Positions 10,756-22,207 of a DNA stretch of 64,000 bases are shown here, one piece after another. The position numbers and the translations under genes are program-made. Each line of letters starts with the position of its first letter. The stretch's first letter is position 1. The notes below the pieces were generated by a model. The model was not told the DNA's origin. It ran no database searches and worked only from the letters and a program-made list of their open reading frames with translations. Source of the stretch: Acrasis kona (Eukaryota > Heterolobosea > Eutetramitea > Acrasida > Acrasidae); assembly GCA_026419775.2 (NCBI GenBank), contig JAOPGA020000144.1, positions 1-64,000 of the forward strand, written 5' to 3'.

Positions 10756-11796
10756 ATGTTGAGGACATTACCAAAGAACACATACATACTTTCGGGTCGA
10801 TTCTATGTCAGACAGTATAAGCAAACAACCAAACATCAGAACATAATCTTGAACAAATCACAGAAAATCATTGCCCGCAATTACACCACAAATCAACCCA
10901 CAATTGTCGATCAACAAGATGATTCTCCCGATGTTCATAAAAGCGAATCAGTCACCGACGTTCTAAACAACATCCTCAAAACACTCAAAACAGACTCATT
11001 CATGTCACAAATGGAAGAGATATCAAAAACGCCAAGCGATACGAAAAACTTTATTTCAAAATGGTACGCAACGCAGGACCTACTAACGAAGGCTTACAAC
11101 CTAAACATACCGAGCTCTCCAAAAGGAATACAAGATCCCGAGAAGCGCTATGCAGAGTACAAGACAAAAGTAGGTGGTTTGAGCAGAGACGACGAAGACA
11201 TTAAACTTTTGGCGAGATCCATTCTTCATTTTGCAATTTGTCATTGCTTTTCTGATATTTTACATGAAATTGACTTTGAAAAGTATAAAAGAGAAGAATT
11301 AGTCCATTCCATCTTTATGAAGTCTCTTGAAGTATTAAAAAGTGATGGTTATGTAGATCAAGTAAGAAGTTTGGGTCAGAACCTGCCAGAGTCTTTTCAA
11401 GAAAAATTAAAAATAATAAGGCCGATTGTAGTAACATCTCAAGTAGAGTGTTTAAATGTACCCGAAGAAAAATGTCCTTCTGAATTCATTTCTTTCCGCT
11501 ATTATTTTGATGAATATGTGTGTGGTGTTGCATACTATGATAATAATGTCATCCACGAAACTGGTGTTGCGCATAAACTTATAGTAGAAGCGTTGGGTGA
11601 GGGTGCTAAAAGATCCGGTAAGGCCTTGCCAAGAGGAAAACGCTATTTGTTGATCTACGTCGGGTTCACTGTTTTGATAGGTCTTGCTTGGTTAGCTTAT
11701 AAGCAGAGTTTGCCGAAAAAGAGAGGCACCCCAAATGGGCACAAGGAAATCGAGAATGTAGACCAAATATTACAAATGTACAAAGATAAAAAATAA
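10756..11796 (+). CDS. Mitochondrial protein with C-terminal membrane anchor, unknown
   Basis: The first in-frame ATG is 10756 (346 residues). The N-terminus MLRTLPKNTYILSGRFYVRQ is a good mitochondrial targeting sequence. The central part is helical and I do not recognise a family. Near the C-terminus one hydrophobic helix, YLLIYVGFTVLIGLAWLAY, is followed by a basic tail. The layout suggests an inner- or outer-membrane anchored factor. No introns. It lies 51 bp after the CUE/PARP-like gene on the same strand. Confidence 0.65.
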   Translation: MLRTLPKNTYILSGRFYVRQYKQTTKHQNIILNKSQKIIARNYTTNQPTIVDQQDDSPDVHKSESVTDVLNNILKTLKTDSFMSQMEEISKTPSDTKNFISKWYATQDLLTKAYNLNIPSSPKGIQDPEKRYAEYKTKVGGLSRDDEDIKLLARSILHFAICHCFSDILHEIDFEKYKREELVHSIFMKSLEVLKSDGYVDQVRSLGQNLPESFQEKLKIIRPIVVTSQVECLNVPEEKCPSEFISFRYYFDEYVCGVAYYDNNVIHETGVAHKLIVEALGEGAKRSGKALPRGKRYLLIYVGFTVLIGLAWLAYKQSLPKKRGTPNGHKEIENVDQILQMYKDKK

Positions 11797-11836
11797 AAAG
11801 TTTTCAATACAAGTGTAGAGATGCTTGTTTTATTCC

Positions 11837-12442
11837 TTAATATTTTCTTGAGTCAACGAACACTCCTAACATGAAAGTCATACAAAAGCACACGAAATAT
11901 CCACAAATTATCGACCAGTTTGATACAATTAGTATACTTGCCCCTTTGTACAAATCTACATCTACCTCCTTACAATTGTCTCTATACAGTATTATTGTCA
12001 AAGCGATAAATAGTGCGAATGGTATAATTGATGCCAAGTATTTGCATGATAGCAAACAAAAATCTCTAGTCTTTGACTGCAAGATGACTTTTGCTTTTAT
12101 GCAGGAAGAAATCACAAATGTTAAATTTAAACATCCAACCACAACTTCCGCTATTCCAAACGCAAGTAGTAATCCTCTAATTGAAGTACTTCTGCACGCG
12201 CTCGTATCTTCTTTCTGTCCGCTGCTGGCAAAGACACCAATCGCCGCTCCTCCAATACCGAAACATATCATCATAGAGAAAATCCCGAACACTTGGTTGA
12301 TTCTTAATTATTTAGTGTGACTGCTCAAAAGCGCTTACTTAGGTACTACAAGAGCCCCTTTTGTTGATGATGTGGTGGAGTTAGTGTTGGATGAGAAAGA
12401 TTCTCTGGAACTCTGTGGTATGCTGTCCCTATCACTGACCAT
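11837..12442 (-). CDS. Four-helix membrane protein, unknown
   Basis: Two exons, 12442-12339 and 12302-11837, separated by a 36-bp intron (GTAAGC...TTAAG), give 189 residues. The first ~34 residues are Ser/Thr-rich and cytosol-like. Four hydrophobic helices follow, starting at FGIFSMMICFGIGGAAIGVF, with a Cys-containing loop between helices 3 and 4. This looks like a MARVEL- or tetraspanin-like four-pass protein, but no signature settles it. The splice brings an ATG in frame where the unspliced frame has only GTG. Confidence 0.6.
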
Positions 12443-12473
12443 GTTGTAAGAAAATAGTACGTTAAATTACAAA
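12443..12473. promoter_or_regulatory. 31-bp divergent promoter region
   Basis: Gap between the start of the four-helix protein and an ATG at 12474. It ends AAATTACAAA directly before the ATG, the same element seen before 3137 and 32039. Confidence 0.35.
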
Positions 12474-12784
12474 ATGTCATTCTCACAGCAATCAGAAGTT
12501 CTTGCTGTCATTTGGGATGATTACCTAAATATTATTGTTTGTTCAATCATTCAAAAACAATACGGACGTCCGGGATTCTCCTGTAAATATATGTTCGATT
12601 CAATTTTGGATGTCCGAATCAATTTCAGATCCTCCTTGACGACAACTGAAATTTCAATAAAATGAGTAGACACACGTACTCTACAAGCGTTCCTAAGTAC
12701 CTCACTACCCACGCTAGCATGAATGTAAGTACACTCCTGTAAAATAATCATAGCCTCATTAAAATATTTCCTAAATTCATTCAT
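12474..12784. other. Two overlapping small ORFs, one probably a gene
   Basis: On the plus strand 12474-12665 encodes 63 residues (MSFSQQSEVLAVIWDDY...) with the AATTACAAA element right at its start. On the minus strand 12784-12551 encodes 77 residues (MNEFRKYFNEAMIILQEC...). They overlap, so at most one is likely real. Neither resembles a family I know. The promoter-like element favours the plus ORF; the protein-like composition favours the minus ORF. Confidence 0.3.
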
Positions 12785-12979
12785 ACTGCAAAGTGTGTTT
12801 ATACACATTTACCTACTTATAGCATGATATTTTTCTGTTGTACATCTATCAATTTAAATTATGAGAAGACAATTTAGAAAGTTGAAGATCGTTTTGAAAT
12901 TTATCACTGATAAGTGTGATTTGTTGATAAATAATAATAATTTATTATTTCATTGGTATATAGGTTAACGGCAAAAAAC

Positions 12980-13254
12980 ATGAAGGATCCCTCAACCTCA
13001 CCTTTAATTAACCGAGACAAACCCACGTCTGTAGGTCTAGAAAAAGAAAATACAAAAAAAACAGAACATGGAGAATTATATCAGTTAGACTCTAAAATGA
13101 TGACTAAAATTGCAAGGACCTATTTTGATGGCGATTTGTACAAGGAACACAAAGAGTAAGCTCGACCGGATCTTTGTCATTTTAATATAATAACAATAGG
13201 CTATTGCGAAACAGTGCTGAAGGAGTTCTGGAATTTGAGGAATACGATGAATAA
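12980..13254 (+). CDS. Small protein, 76 residues, unknown
   Basis: Exons 12980-13155 and 13200-13254 around a 44-bp intron with a TAATAAC branch site. The joined protein runs MKDPSTSPLINRDK... to ...NSAEGVLEFEEYDE. The second half is helical: KMMTKIARTYFDGDLYKEH then LLRNS. The splice keeps frame and ends at a TAA. I do not recognise it. Confidence 0.5.
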
Positions 13255-13322
13255 AAATGTTCAATCGACGACCTTTAATATTTTTGCTTTTCCTTAAAAT
13301 TATTTACCCAGATTGTTGTGTT

Positions 13323-13508
13323 CTACTTGTAGATTAAAACATCATGTTCATCCGCTTGTTCAACAAATTCATTTTCCAATCGCCTTAGCTCTTGTCTGTA
13401 CTTAATACCATAATTCATGAACAAACTCGCTTTTTTTCCTTGTTGAAGATAGACCTCTATTAGGAAAGACAGTTTTGTTTCATACTCCATAGCTTTATCC
13501 TCATTCAT
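13323..13508 (-). CDS. Small helical protein of a dispersed family
   Basis: A 61-residue ORF from an ATG at 13508. It contains AMEYETKLSFLIEVYLQQGK, which closely matches AMEYETRLAFPLTVYLQQSK in the gene at 58417-59380. A second shared block is LRRLENEFV versus LKRLENKLV. Function unknown. It could be a short gene or a trimmed copy of the larger one. The neighbouring 13509-13849 holds no ATG-started ORF that I can support. Confidence 0.5.
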   Translation of the reverse strand: MNEDKAMEYETKLSFLIEVYLQQGKKASLFMNYGIKYRQELRRLENEFVEQADEHDVLIYK

Positions 13509-13849
13509 CGCGGCACATTGTGCGAAAGGTCCGAGTATCGATTAGAACTGTTCCTCGTCGACCTTGTTGAAGGGTTTTACGCTGCACTATAACCGTGTCT
13601 TTGATCCAGCAGGCAAAGTTCGAGTTGCTGTTTTGGGGTTGAACGTTGCTGAATACTGTTCTTTTTCACCAACTTTACATCCATGTCACTTCTACTTTGA
13701 ATTTCGAGTGACGTTCTTAGTACCTTATTATCTGATTAATTTATTAAGATTCAGTTGTGCTCATGTGGGGCTCATCAGTACGCCGTATGTAGAATGGAGT
13801 TGATTTAACAAATCCAGACATCTAAAAATAGTTGACTACAGTTCTGAAG

Positions 13850-16800
13850 ATGAGTGAGCGACACAGCTCATCTCTATCTCTGCTGCTTCTCATTTTTTTA
13901 GTACTAGCCTATAAGGCATACGCCTTGTGTGAAAGTAATTATAATCTCTTCAATTTATTAAAAAATAAAAGACAATGATTCATGCAACAACAGAGGAGAA
14001 TGCAGGAACAACTTATGTTCGTGTGGAATTTTATACTCTGGAGACCACTGTCAATATAACATATGCGATTTAAACTTCAACACAACAGTATACAACCTAG
14101 ACGAATGCCCAAGATACACTTTTGTATCAGACATGCTGGAACTAACAGGCAATAAAGAGCCAACTACTATTAATAATAACGTATGCTTGAAATTATCAAC
14201 TACTAACATTGAAAGTTATACCATAAAAGTGTAGTTGTGGATGCCAGCTCTTCGATTACTTTAAAACTGAATGAAATGTATTCAACTTTCCAATCAGTTG
14301 CATCTCCAGACCTCAAATGTCAAGAGGAGCAAACAATAAGAATATTCGCTGATAGAACATTAATGGCACAAATAGTTTTGAACAACACCCCATCTTTTAT
14401 TTCTTTAACCCTCAGCGACAAGAAGGACTTCAAACTTTCATTTATTGCTCCACCAGCATGCAAAATTACTTTAGGTAATCCGATTTTGACCAAGCAAAAT
14501 CGCTGTCCCATAATCAAAAACAAAGTGTGTAGCAATAATGGATTATGTATATCAACAAACAGGTGCTATTGTAATCCTGGATATTTTGGAGCTAATTGTG
14601 AAAAATTCTACTGCTTCGGCAAACCATCTCATCATGATGATGCATGTCCTCCTGATAGCAGATGTGTTGCACCAAACACATGTCGACCATTAATAAAAGG
14701 TCGAGTTAGGGGTTATCTAGCTGCTACTATTAATCCTCTCAGTTTAAATACATCTCGCACAAACGTGACCAAGGTCAATTGGAATACTTGGTGGTACCCC
14801 GTAAGGATCCCTGCAGATGGCCAGATTTTGGGAGTAAGACAGATTTATTCAGGATCTAATGGCACAATAACTGTCGTACGCGTGGTAGCATTATCGTACT
14901 TTATTAATGAAGATGTATGGAGACCGTCATCTGGTTCCTATCCGGCTTCTTGTACGAACGACATGAGAGTGGATATTTCTTATACCGATGGTTCGGTTTA
15001 TGCTACAATTCTAAATTGCAGTGTTGCAATTGATAATGTAGCATATAATGTGACTCTTATCACACCAGCAACTACAATCGCCCCGTCTACAACAGCCTCA
15101 ATAACATCAACAGATACACCCACCTCAATACCGACTTCGATTCCTACCCTAACACCCACTCCAACACCTACACCTACTCCAACTCCAACTCCCACTCCAA
15201 CACCCACTCCCACACCAACACCCACTCCTACACCCACACCAACACCCACTCCCACACCAACACCCACTGTAACTCCTACTCCGACACCCACTACAAGCCC
15301 CACGTCAACATCTACTCCAACTCCTACTCCTACTCCCACGACAACACCTACATCGAGTCTCACAACAACTCCGAATTCAACTCCTACTCCGACACCTACT
15401 CCAACTCTCACTCCCGCTACAACTACTATACCAACTCCGACATCTACAATCTCCACGTCAACTCCCAATCCAACGCCAACAATTACGCTAACGTCCACAT
15501 CAATCTCTACACCTACTTCTTCACCTACAATCATACCAACACTAACTAATTCAGTTACACCCACACCAACATTGAAATCTACAACTGCTGCTGAAACAAT
15601 TTCACCAACAGTCACGCCATTCACAACGACATCAGCAGCGACTACGTACACATCCCCTACACCTTCACCAACAACATCTAATATAACTGCATCCACAAAT
15701 AACTCTTCTACAACTTCGCCAAGCGCAATCATGACAAGCGCTCGCATCATAGCTCCATCATCTATAAATATATGTGATGACTTGTTGTTAGTTGGGTCTT
15801 CAAGTTTAGGGGCTGAGACTTACTCTTGGAATGTTTCATCACACCCACAATCTGTTTTAGCCCAGTACCTTTCGAATATTCGTACTGCTGATGTGAGAGT
15901 TCCTTTCAACCTATTATCTGCGGACAATACTTATAGCTTTTTATTAGTAGTGGGAGGAAGAGATTCTACAATCTCACGTGCTACTATCTCTGTTAACGTA
16001 TCTTCAAAGTTTACTCCATCAGCCGCTATTGTTGGTCCATCTACTTTACAAGTATACAGATCAAATTCAGCATCGCTTACTGGTTCGTTCGTTCCTTCTC
16101 CCAACTGCTCTACATTTGACTACAGCAAATACTCTGTGGATTACAGTTGGAGTCAAATAAGCGGCCCAACAAACGTGAGTGGGGTTGCTTCAAATAACAT
16201 ATTATATTTTGGCGCCAACGCCTTTAGTTTAAGTGCAGATGGTTCATCATCTACATATATTTATTTATTAACCACATCACTAAACTCTTCACGTTCTGTG
16301 TACACTAACACAAGAGTTACCATAAATGTAGTTCCTCAACAACTCACAGCTACTATCGCCGGCGGCTCTTATAAGTTAACATCCATAGGGTCTCCACTCG
16401 TGCTTGATGCATCAAAATCTATTGATCCCGATAACATCGATGCTGTTTCAAGCTTTAAATGGACATGCGTTTTAAGTGATGGATCAAATTGTGCACTCTC
16501 ATCAGTTACAAGATGGGATGACTCAGCGCTCAGTATTCCATCAAATACAATGTCTGCTTCGAAAGTTTATACTTTCTCCGTCACTTTTACAAAATTGGGA
16601 CGCTCAAGTAGAGCTAGCGTGGATGTAGAGACGACGGCGTTGCAAGTACCATCGGTGTCAATTGCTGCGTCTAGTACAATAATTAATAGAAATGATAGAG
16701 TCATATTCAAGGCAACTGTTTCATTGCCAAACTCCCTACTAGATCCGAACGTACCTCATCCTGAGAAATTCTTATACAAATGGAGTGTTACATATAGTGA

Positions 16801-19800
16801 CGACACTGCGGTAGATAATAATGATTTATTGTCGATTTTAGATGGTGCATCGCGTCAAACTACACTTTTCATCAGCCCAAATACTTTGACGAGTGGTAAA
16901 TCTTACAAATTCAAGCTTGCGGTCACAAATCAAGAAGACTCATCTATTGGAATGTCAGTATCTACAATTTCAGTCAATCTACCTCCTTCATCCGGTTCGT
17001 TCACAATTTCACCTTCAAATGGCACTGTTGATACGTTATTCACTTTGAAGTGTGCTTCTTGGGTTGGTAATCAACCATTTACATATTCTTATGGTTATTA
17101 CGGAGAAAAAGATGTCATGGTCCCCGTTACAATTGATGCAGTTACTGCATCCTCTTACACTTTGAAAAGTGGTTTACCTGCAGGTTCATCTAATGATAAA
17201 TCTATTAAGATGTATGCATTAGTATACGATGTGTATGGTGCCTCTACTTTAATTAACCAAACAGTAGTAGTGAACCCTCCAAGTGATATGCTACAATGGG
17301 TCGTCACCCAAACATCCACCAGCACGTCACTTTCAATTCAACAAATTCAATCAATAGTAAATAACTTGAACTCTATTACAAGCAGTAGCACCACGTCTAC
17401 AGGTTTGTGCCCGAACTCCTGTAGTGGAAACGGGGTATGTTCAACTGGAATATGCTTATGTAATGAAGGATTTGGAGGATTAGATTGTAGCGCAGCAGGT
17501 CAAGAACTACAAAAACTACAATCAAGTCGCTTAGCCATGATGCAGTCATTGACCAATCAAATACAAAACGTCGACCCTGCAGTCACCGCAGTTCAATCAG
17601 AAAGTGTCACCAAAACTACTTTATTACAACAAGTACTAGCCGTTCAGAGTATTACCAGAAGTCCCTCTGAACTCACTAACCAAACACAATCTCTGGCTGT
17701 GAACCTGGCTCAATCCTTTACAAACAAGGTTGGTACATCCTTCGACGATCAAGTAGTACAAGGCATTGGTGATATTATATCAAACCTGGTAGTAAGCGCT
17801 ACTTCTAAACCAGTCAAAACTGAAACAGACACCGCTACAATTTCAGTTCTTTACGGTAGCGTTAACACACTACTAAACAACATTCTGGACAATAAGATTG
17901 TAGGCGAAAAACCCACTACAATAAATTCTAAACAACTGGTGATGGTGGCTAATCGTAATTATGGTGCAAATCTCAAAGGATCTAATTTGATATCAACAGG
18001 ATCTACTTCTTTAAATAACGTTCAAATCACAATGCCAACTAGTTTTGATACTGCTTCTAATACCACTGCAAAAGCTTTTAATGACACTGATGAAGTACTG
18101 GTTAGTGCCAGTAGCTTTTCAATTAACCCGTACTCGCAGACCGTCAGTACTAATATCAGTACTCCCGTTCTATCAATCACTTTTCAAAAGAATGCAAATG
18201 GATCAAGAGTGAGTTCATCCTTATCAAATCTAGCGTCACCATTGATATTCATTATTCAAGGCTCATTCAATAAGAGTTTGGGTAGAACTAACAGTTCACA
18301 ATATGGCCTAATGCCAACGTGCAAGTATTGGGACGAAAATACTAAAGCATGGAGTGGATTTGGATGCGAACTGCTTAATTACACTGATACAAACATCACG
18401 TGTGGTTGTAAGCACACAACAGATTTTGCTGGCTTTTGGAGCTATGTAAAACCAGATATCAATTTATTGACATTGACTGATCTTGAAAACATTAAGAATT
18501 TAAATGTTGACAATATGAAGGCTCTTATTGTTGTTATATGCTTGGCCGTTGCATATTTCCTAAGCTGTTTGTTAATGATATCCTTGTACTTTTTATCAAG
18601 ATCTGGACTGTTTAATATTATGAGGTACAAATCAAAGCCAGTGGTAATTCAAGAAGACGATCCAAGTTCAAAGACACCTGGTCATCACAGGTTCAGAAAA
18701 TTATTGACAGGATTTATAACTAATCATTTGTACTTGTCTTTAATATTTATACCAGACTCAAGAAGAAGTAAATATTTTGTAAGAGTGCAACAAATCACAA
18801 TTATTTATATTACATTGTTGGGAGTGCTCACAAGTAATGCCATATCGTTCAGCGGCAAACAACAAAATCAAATACAATTCGTTGCAGCCGCGGTCATATC
18901 GTTCGCAATGACAACTCCCTTTGTGTTAGTTCTAAGCTTATTGCTACGTAAGACAAGTGATTTAATTATGAGCGATGACGCAATTGTTATACCATCCAAT
19001 GTTACAGTAATTAGTGTATCTGGACCCAATTCACCCTCCCCTACAACTGTTCCATTCATCTCTGGTGATGAACATTTTGTACCTGTTGAAAAACCAAGCG
19101 AGGGTTTATTTACAATTTTAAAGAATTTTGGTAACAAAGCATTGGACAGTGTGGACGATTTGGTGGACAAAATTGTTGACTACATTCAGGCAAGTCTTCT
19201 CAAATTTAGCGTTCAAGGTATCATTATTGTGTTGGTAACTACACTGGGATACTTTGGCGTTTTGGCAGCAATTGTGTACTTGATACCCTTCGCAATGAGC
19301 TTCGCAAGAGAGGTGGACCAATGGATTGTTGGCGGAGCTGGTGTAACCTTGTATTGTGCGTTGCTGTGTTATTTGTTCTTCTATGTCAGAATTGAAAAGT
19401 ACAGAGACGGCTCCCTCAAGCAGTGGAGAATTGGTCTTGTGAAATTGCTCTTACTGGTGTGTTTGACGATTCTGGTGGCGACTGCAGCAGCCTCTCTTTG
19501 CGTTCTCATAAATCTTTATATACCAAAAGAGAACGATTGGTATATGAGAACTATTGTGGTTGATTGTTATCTGGCATTCCACACATTTGTTTTGGTTGTT
19601 CTTACCGCAGTTTTAGCATTGGAGTTTACAAAGAAGGAGAAGAAGGAAGAGGAGAAGGACAAAGTTAAAGAATCTTCTAGAGTTGGAAAATTCCTAGCCA
19701 AAGTAGGTGACAAGTTGAAACAAGAGAAATGGTTCCCTTGGTGGTTTGTATTTATCGACTATCTTTTAATCTTTGGATTTGCCGGAGCAGTTTCGTTTGT

Positions 19801-20119
19801 TATAGTACTATATGGCATCAAGTTCCATGATATTGGTGGATTGGAATCACAAGATGTAAGGTGGTTGATGGGTTCTAGCATTAGTGTCGGGTCAGATTCT
19901 GTGGTGTCCAATCCTGCGATGTTCTTCGTAAAGACGGTTATATATGCTTGCTTAATACAATTGACCAGAGGTATGTTATTCCCGACAACCAAACCAAAGA
20001 AAGAGGAAGAAAAGAAAGATGATTTAGAAGTTAAGGTTGATCGTGAAAAGATGATTTACCATGCTGTCAATTTGGATTATGGTCGCCAAGAAGATTATGC
20101 ATCAAGACAATACTATTAA
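13850..20119 (+). CDS. Polycystin-1-like receptor with EGF, REJ/PKD-like and GPS domains
   Basis: Exons 13850-13934, 13972-14180 and 14216-20119 give 2065 residues; introns are 37 and 35 bp, the second with TACTAAC. Order: signal peptide ([17 protein letters not shown]), EGF-like repeats (one ends [13 protein letters not shown]), a Thr-Pro mucin-like stalk (about 385-600), PKD/REJ-like beta domains (about 610-1080), another EGF (about 1162-1190), then a GAIN region with a GPS motif near 1465-1500 ([17 protein letters not shown] ... [13 protein letters not shown]). About nine membrane helices follow. [19 protein letters not shown] and TSNAISF resemble the first polycystin-1 helices. I see no PLAT domain between helix 1 and 2. 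GPS self-cleavage would split H-T|T. Confidence 0.85.
15127..15300 (+). repeat. Minisatellite encoding (Thr-Pro)n
   Basis: Imperfect ACNCCN hexamer units such as CCAACACCCACTCC repeat across this stretch inside the receptor gene and encode TPTPTP. Third-position variation shows the repeat is kept at protein level. The long minus-strand Val/Gly frame here is only its shadow. Confidence 0.9.
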
Positions 20120-20222
20120 ATATCTTTTTCTATCAAATGGATATCTGTTGTGAATTTTTAAATAACATTGTAATCTATTTGAGTTCAATTTCTTTTTTGA
20201 CATTTCACATACAAAGAACACA

Positions 20223-21263
20223 ATGGCAAGGAAGAAGTCAGCAGCTAAAGAAAACACCCCAGCACCAGCAGCAAAAAAAGCCAACGAGCCAAACAAAAAT
20301 GCAGATAAAAAGGTTAAGCCAGCCAAACAAGACAAAAAGCGCAAAATAGAGGAAGTTGCTCCAGAGGAGGAAACAACCGAGCAATCACAAGAAGAAGCCA
20401 ATGAGGAAGAAACCCCCAAACCTGTAGAAAATGGCAAGAAGAAAAAGGTCGAGAAGAAGGCTGAAGAGACCACCGCACCAGAGGTTAGCGAGAAGAAAGA
20501 GGACGACATTATTGTTGTTGCTGATTTTGTCAAAGGCACAGAAAAGGAACTCACAGATGCACTAAAGAAGCAACACGATGTACAAGTCATATCAATCGAA
20601 AAGGTATCAGTAGGAAAGTATCATTTAACACTTGTGTCCACAAAGAAATCCAAGAAGTTGGTCAACTCCCATGTGGTACGCATCGGTGGTTCCGACATTA
20701 TTCTCTCAAAACAAAATACCTACAAGTCAGGTTTGGTTGTCACCAACATCTCCATCACCGTCACCGAAGACATTTTGAACGCCTGCTTCAAGGAGATTGG
20801 ATCCATTAAAAAAATGACCCTAAAAACATCAGGTGCTACCAAGGTGGCGTATGTAACATTCACAAAGGAGCTTAAGGATGACGCACTAGAATACAACGGC
20901 GCCTTGATTGAGGACCGCAACATTAAAGTAAGGTTCATGAGCGACGAAGACAAGAGAGTCGTCTTCAGCTCCGTCTCTAAGGACGTCACAGTCGAAACTT
21001 TAACACCATACTTGAAAGAGATTGGAACCGTTGATTTCGTGGGCCTCGTCGACGTTGATCGTACTTCAAACACTTTTGTTGTGCAATTCTCAGAATACCA
21101 TGACGTAATGGAAGCAACCGAATATAATGGAGCCGACATTCACGGAAGAGCTTGTGTTGTAACAATGAACGGAGAGCCAATAAAGAAGGTCGCCTCAACA
21201 AAAGCACCAGAGAATAAGGATACAGACAAGAATGATGGAAAAAACAAGAAACATAAAAAATAA
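20223..21263 (+). CDS. Nucleolin-like nuclear protein with RRM domains
   Basis: A 346-residue single-exon protein. Residues 1-95 are Lys/Glu/Ala-rich with several nuclear signals (KKRKIEE, KKKKVEKK), like the N-terminus of nucleolins. Residues about 97-165, 170-240 and 248-320 read as three degenerate RNA-recognition folds; RNP1-like text is TKVAYVTFTKELK and TSNTFVVQFSEY. A basic tail ends KNKKHKK. A role in ribosome biogenesis or nucleolar RNA binding is inferred. Confidence 0.7.
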   Translation: MARKKSAAKENTPAPAAKKANEPNKNADKKVKPAKQDKKRKIEEVAPEEETTEQSQEEANEEETPKPVENGKKKKVEKKAEETTAPEVSEKKEDDIIVVADFVKGTEKELTDALKKQHDVQVISIEKVSVGKYHLTLVSTKKSKKLVNSHVVRIGGSDIILSKQNTYKSGLVVTNISITVTEDILNACFKEIGSIKKMTLKTSGATKVAYVTFTKELKDDALEYNGALIEDRNIKVRFMSDEDKRVVFSSVSKDVTVETLTPYLKEIGTVDFVGLVDVDRTSNTFVVQFSEYHDVMEATEYNGADIHGRACVVTMNGEPIKKVASTKAPENKDTDKNDGKNKKHKK

Positions 21264-21276
21264 ATTGAAGTTCATT

Positions 21277-21810
21277 TTAACCTAATGTGTTTACTAACCA
21301 CTCCATACCTTGTTGTAGTCCTTCTCCAGTCTTTGCACTGCAGGCTTGGATTTGCCAGGTTCTGTCTCTGATGGAGTGTAGACCCAACTCTTCTGCGATC
21401 TGTTTAGCGCTCAAGGCGTTAAGTAAATCTTGCTTGTTTGCTAGAACCATGATCGGAACTCCTGAAAGTTTTTCTTCTTCTAAAAGCTGGTTGAGTTCTA
21501 CACTGGTTTCTTGCAGACGTTTTTGGTCGGAACTATCAATGACGTACACAAGTCCATCAGTTGATTCGAAGTAATTTTGCCAGTATGGCCTGATTGCTTT
21601 TTGTCCTCCAATATCCCAAACATTCAACTTAAAGCCACTGCTCATCACTGTTTTGATGTTAAAACCTTGAGTTGGAGTAGTTTGGCTAATATCTTCGTCC
21701 GCAAGCTTTCTTAGACAACTGGTCTTTCCGGAGTTGTCTAATCCCAAGATTAGAAGCCTGGCCTCTTTATCACTTCTCTTTAGCTTTCTCAAAAGTGTTA
21801 GCAATCCCAT
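21277..21810 (-). CDS. ARL3: ADP-ribosylation factor-like GTPase ARL3
   Basis: 177 residues, no intron. [16 protein letters not shown] matches the ARL3 N-terminal amphipathic helix rather than a myristoylated ARF start. G1 is GLDNSGKT, switch [11 protein letters not shown]3 WDIGGQ, G4 ANKQD, G5 [11 protein letters not shown]3 releases lipidated cargo from UNC119/PDE6D carriers, a pathway tied to cilia and flagella, so the organism probably has or had a flagellate stage. It is convergent with the RRM gene, 13 bp apart. Confidence 0.92.
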   Translation of the reverse strand: MGLLTLLRKLKRSDKEARLLILGLDNSGKTSCLRKLADEDISQTTPTQGFNIKTVMSSGFKLNVWDIGGQKAIRPYWQNYFESTDGLVYVIDSSDQKRLQETSVELNQLLEEEKLSGVPIMVLANKQDLLNALSAKQIAEELGLHSIRDRTWQIQACSAKTGEGLQQGMEWLVNTLG

Positions 21811-22207
21811 GTGTGCTGTAGAGATCTTTTATGATTTGGGTTGACAGCGCCTATTTTATTGTAACTATAATGCTTGATGGACGGAGCATTTAGGAGATAC
21901 TAGCAAACATTACATAGATTTCGCGTGTCCGAATCAAAGTCATTCGCACTTATGACTATTTATTCTACGAAAGATAATAATACGACAAACTGTTCATATA
22001 TATTGGCTTGGTCGAACAAGCTGATATCTTCTAACAAGTATCATACCTACTATTCGTGTTTGGGTGATTCGTATTTGATTTTGCTACTTAATTAAGCTCT
22101 AATAAAATTTATAACAGCTCTTCCGTCTCATAACTTCCCTAACCTGTTGGTCATTCTTTTAAAAGCTGTCTCACAAGTAGTATTCTGAACAACAAAACAC
22201 AATAATA
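21811..22207. other. Intergenic region between divergent genes
   Basis: 397 bp between the ARL3 start and the Ras-like gene. No ORF, tRNA-like or repeat structure that I can support. It presumably carries both promoters. Confidence 0.5.

Noticed and set aside
14998-15750. 250-residue Val/Gly ORF on the minus strand
   Set aside because: Exact antisense of the Thr-Pro minisatellite in the receptor gene.
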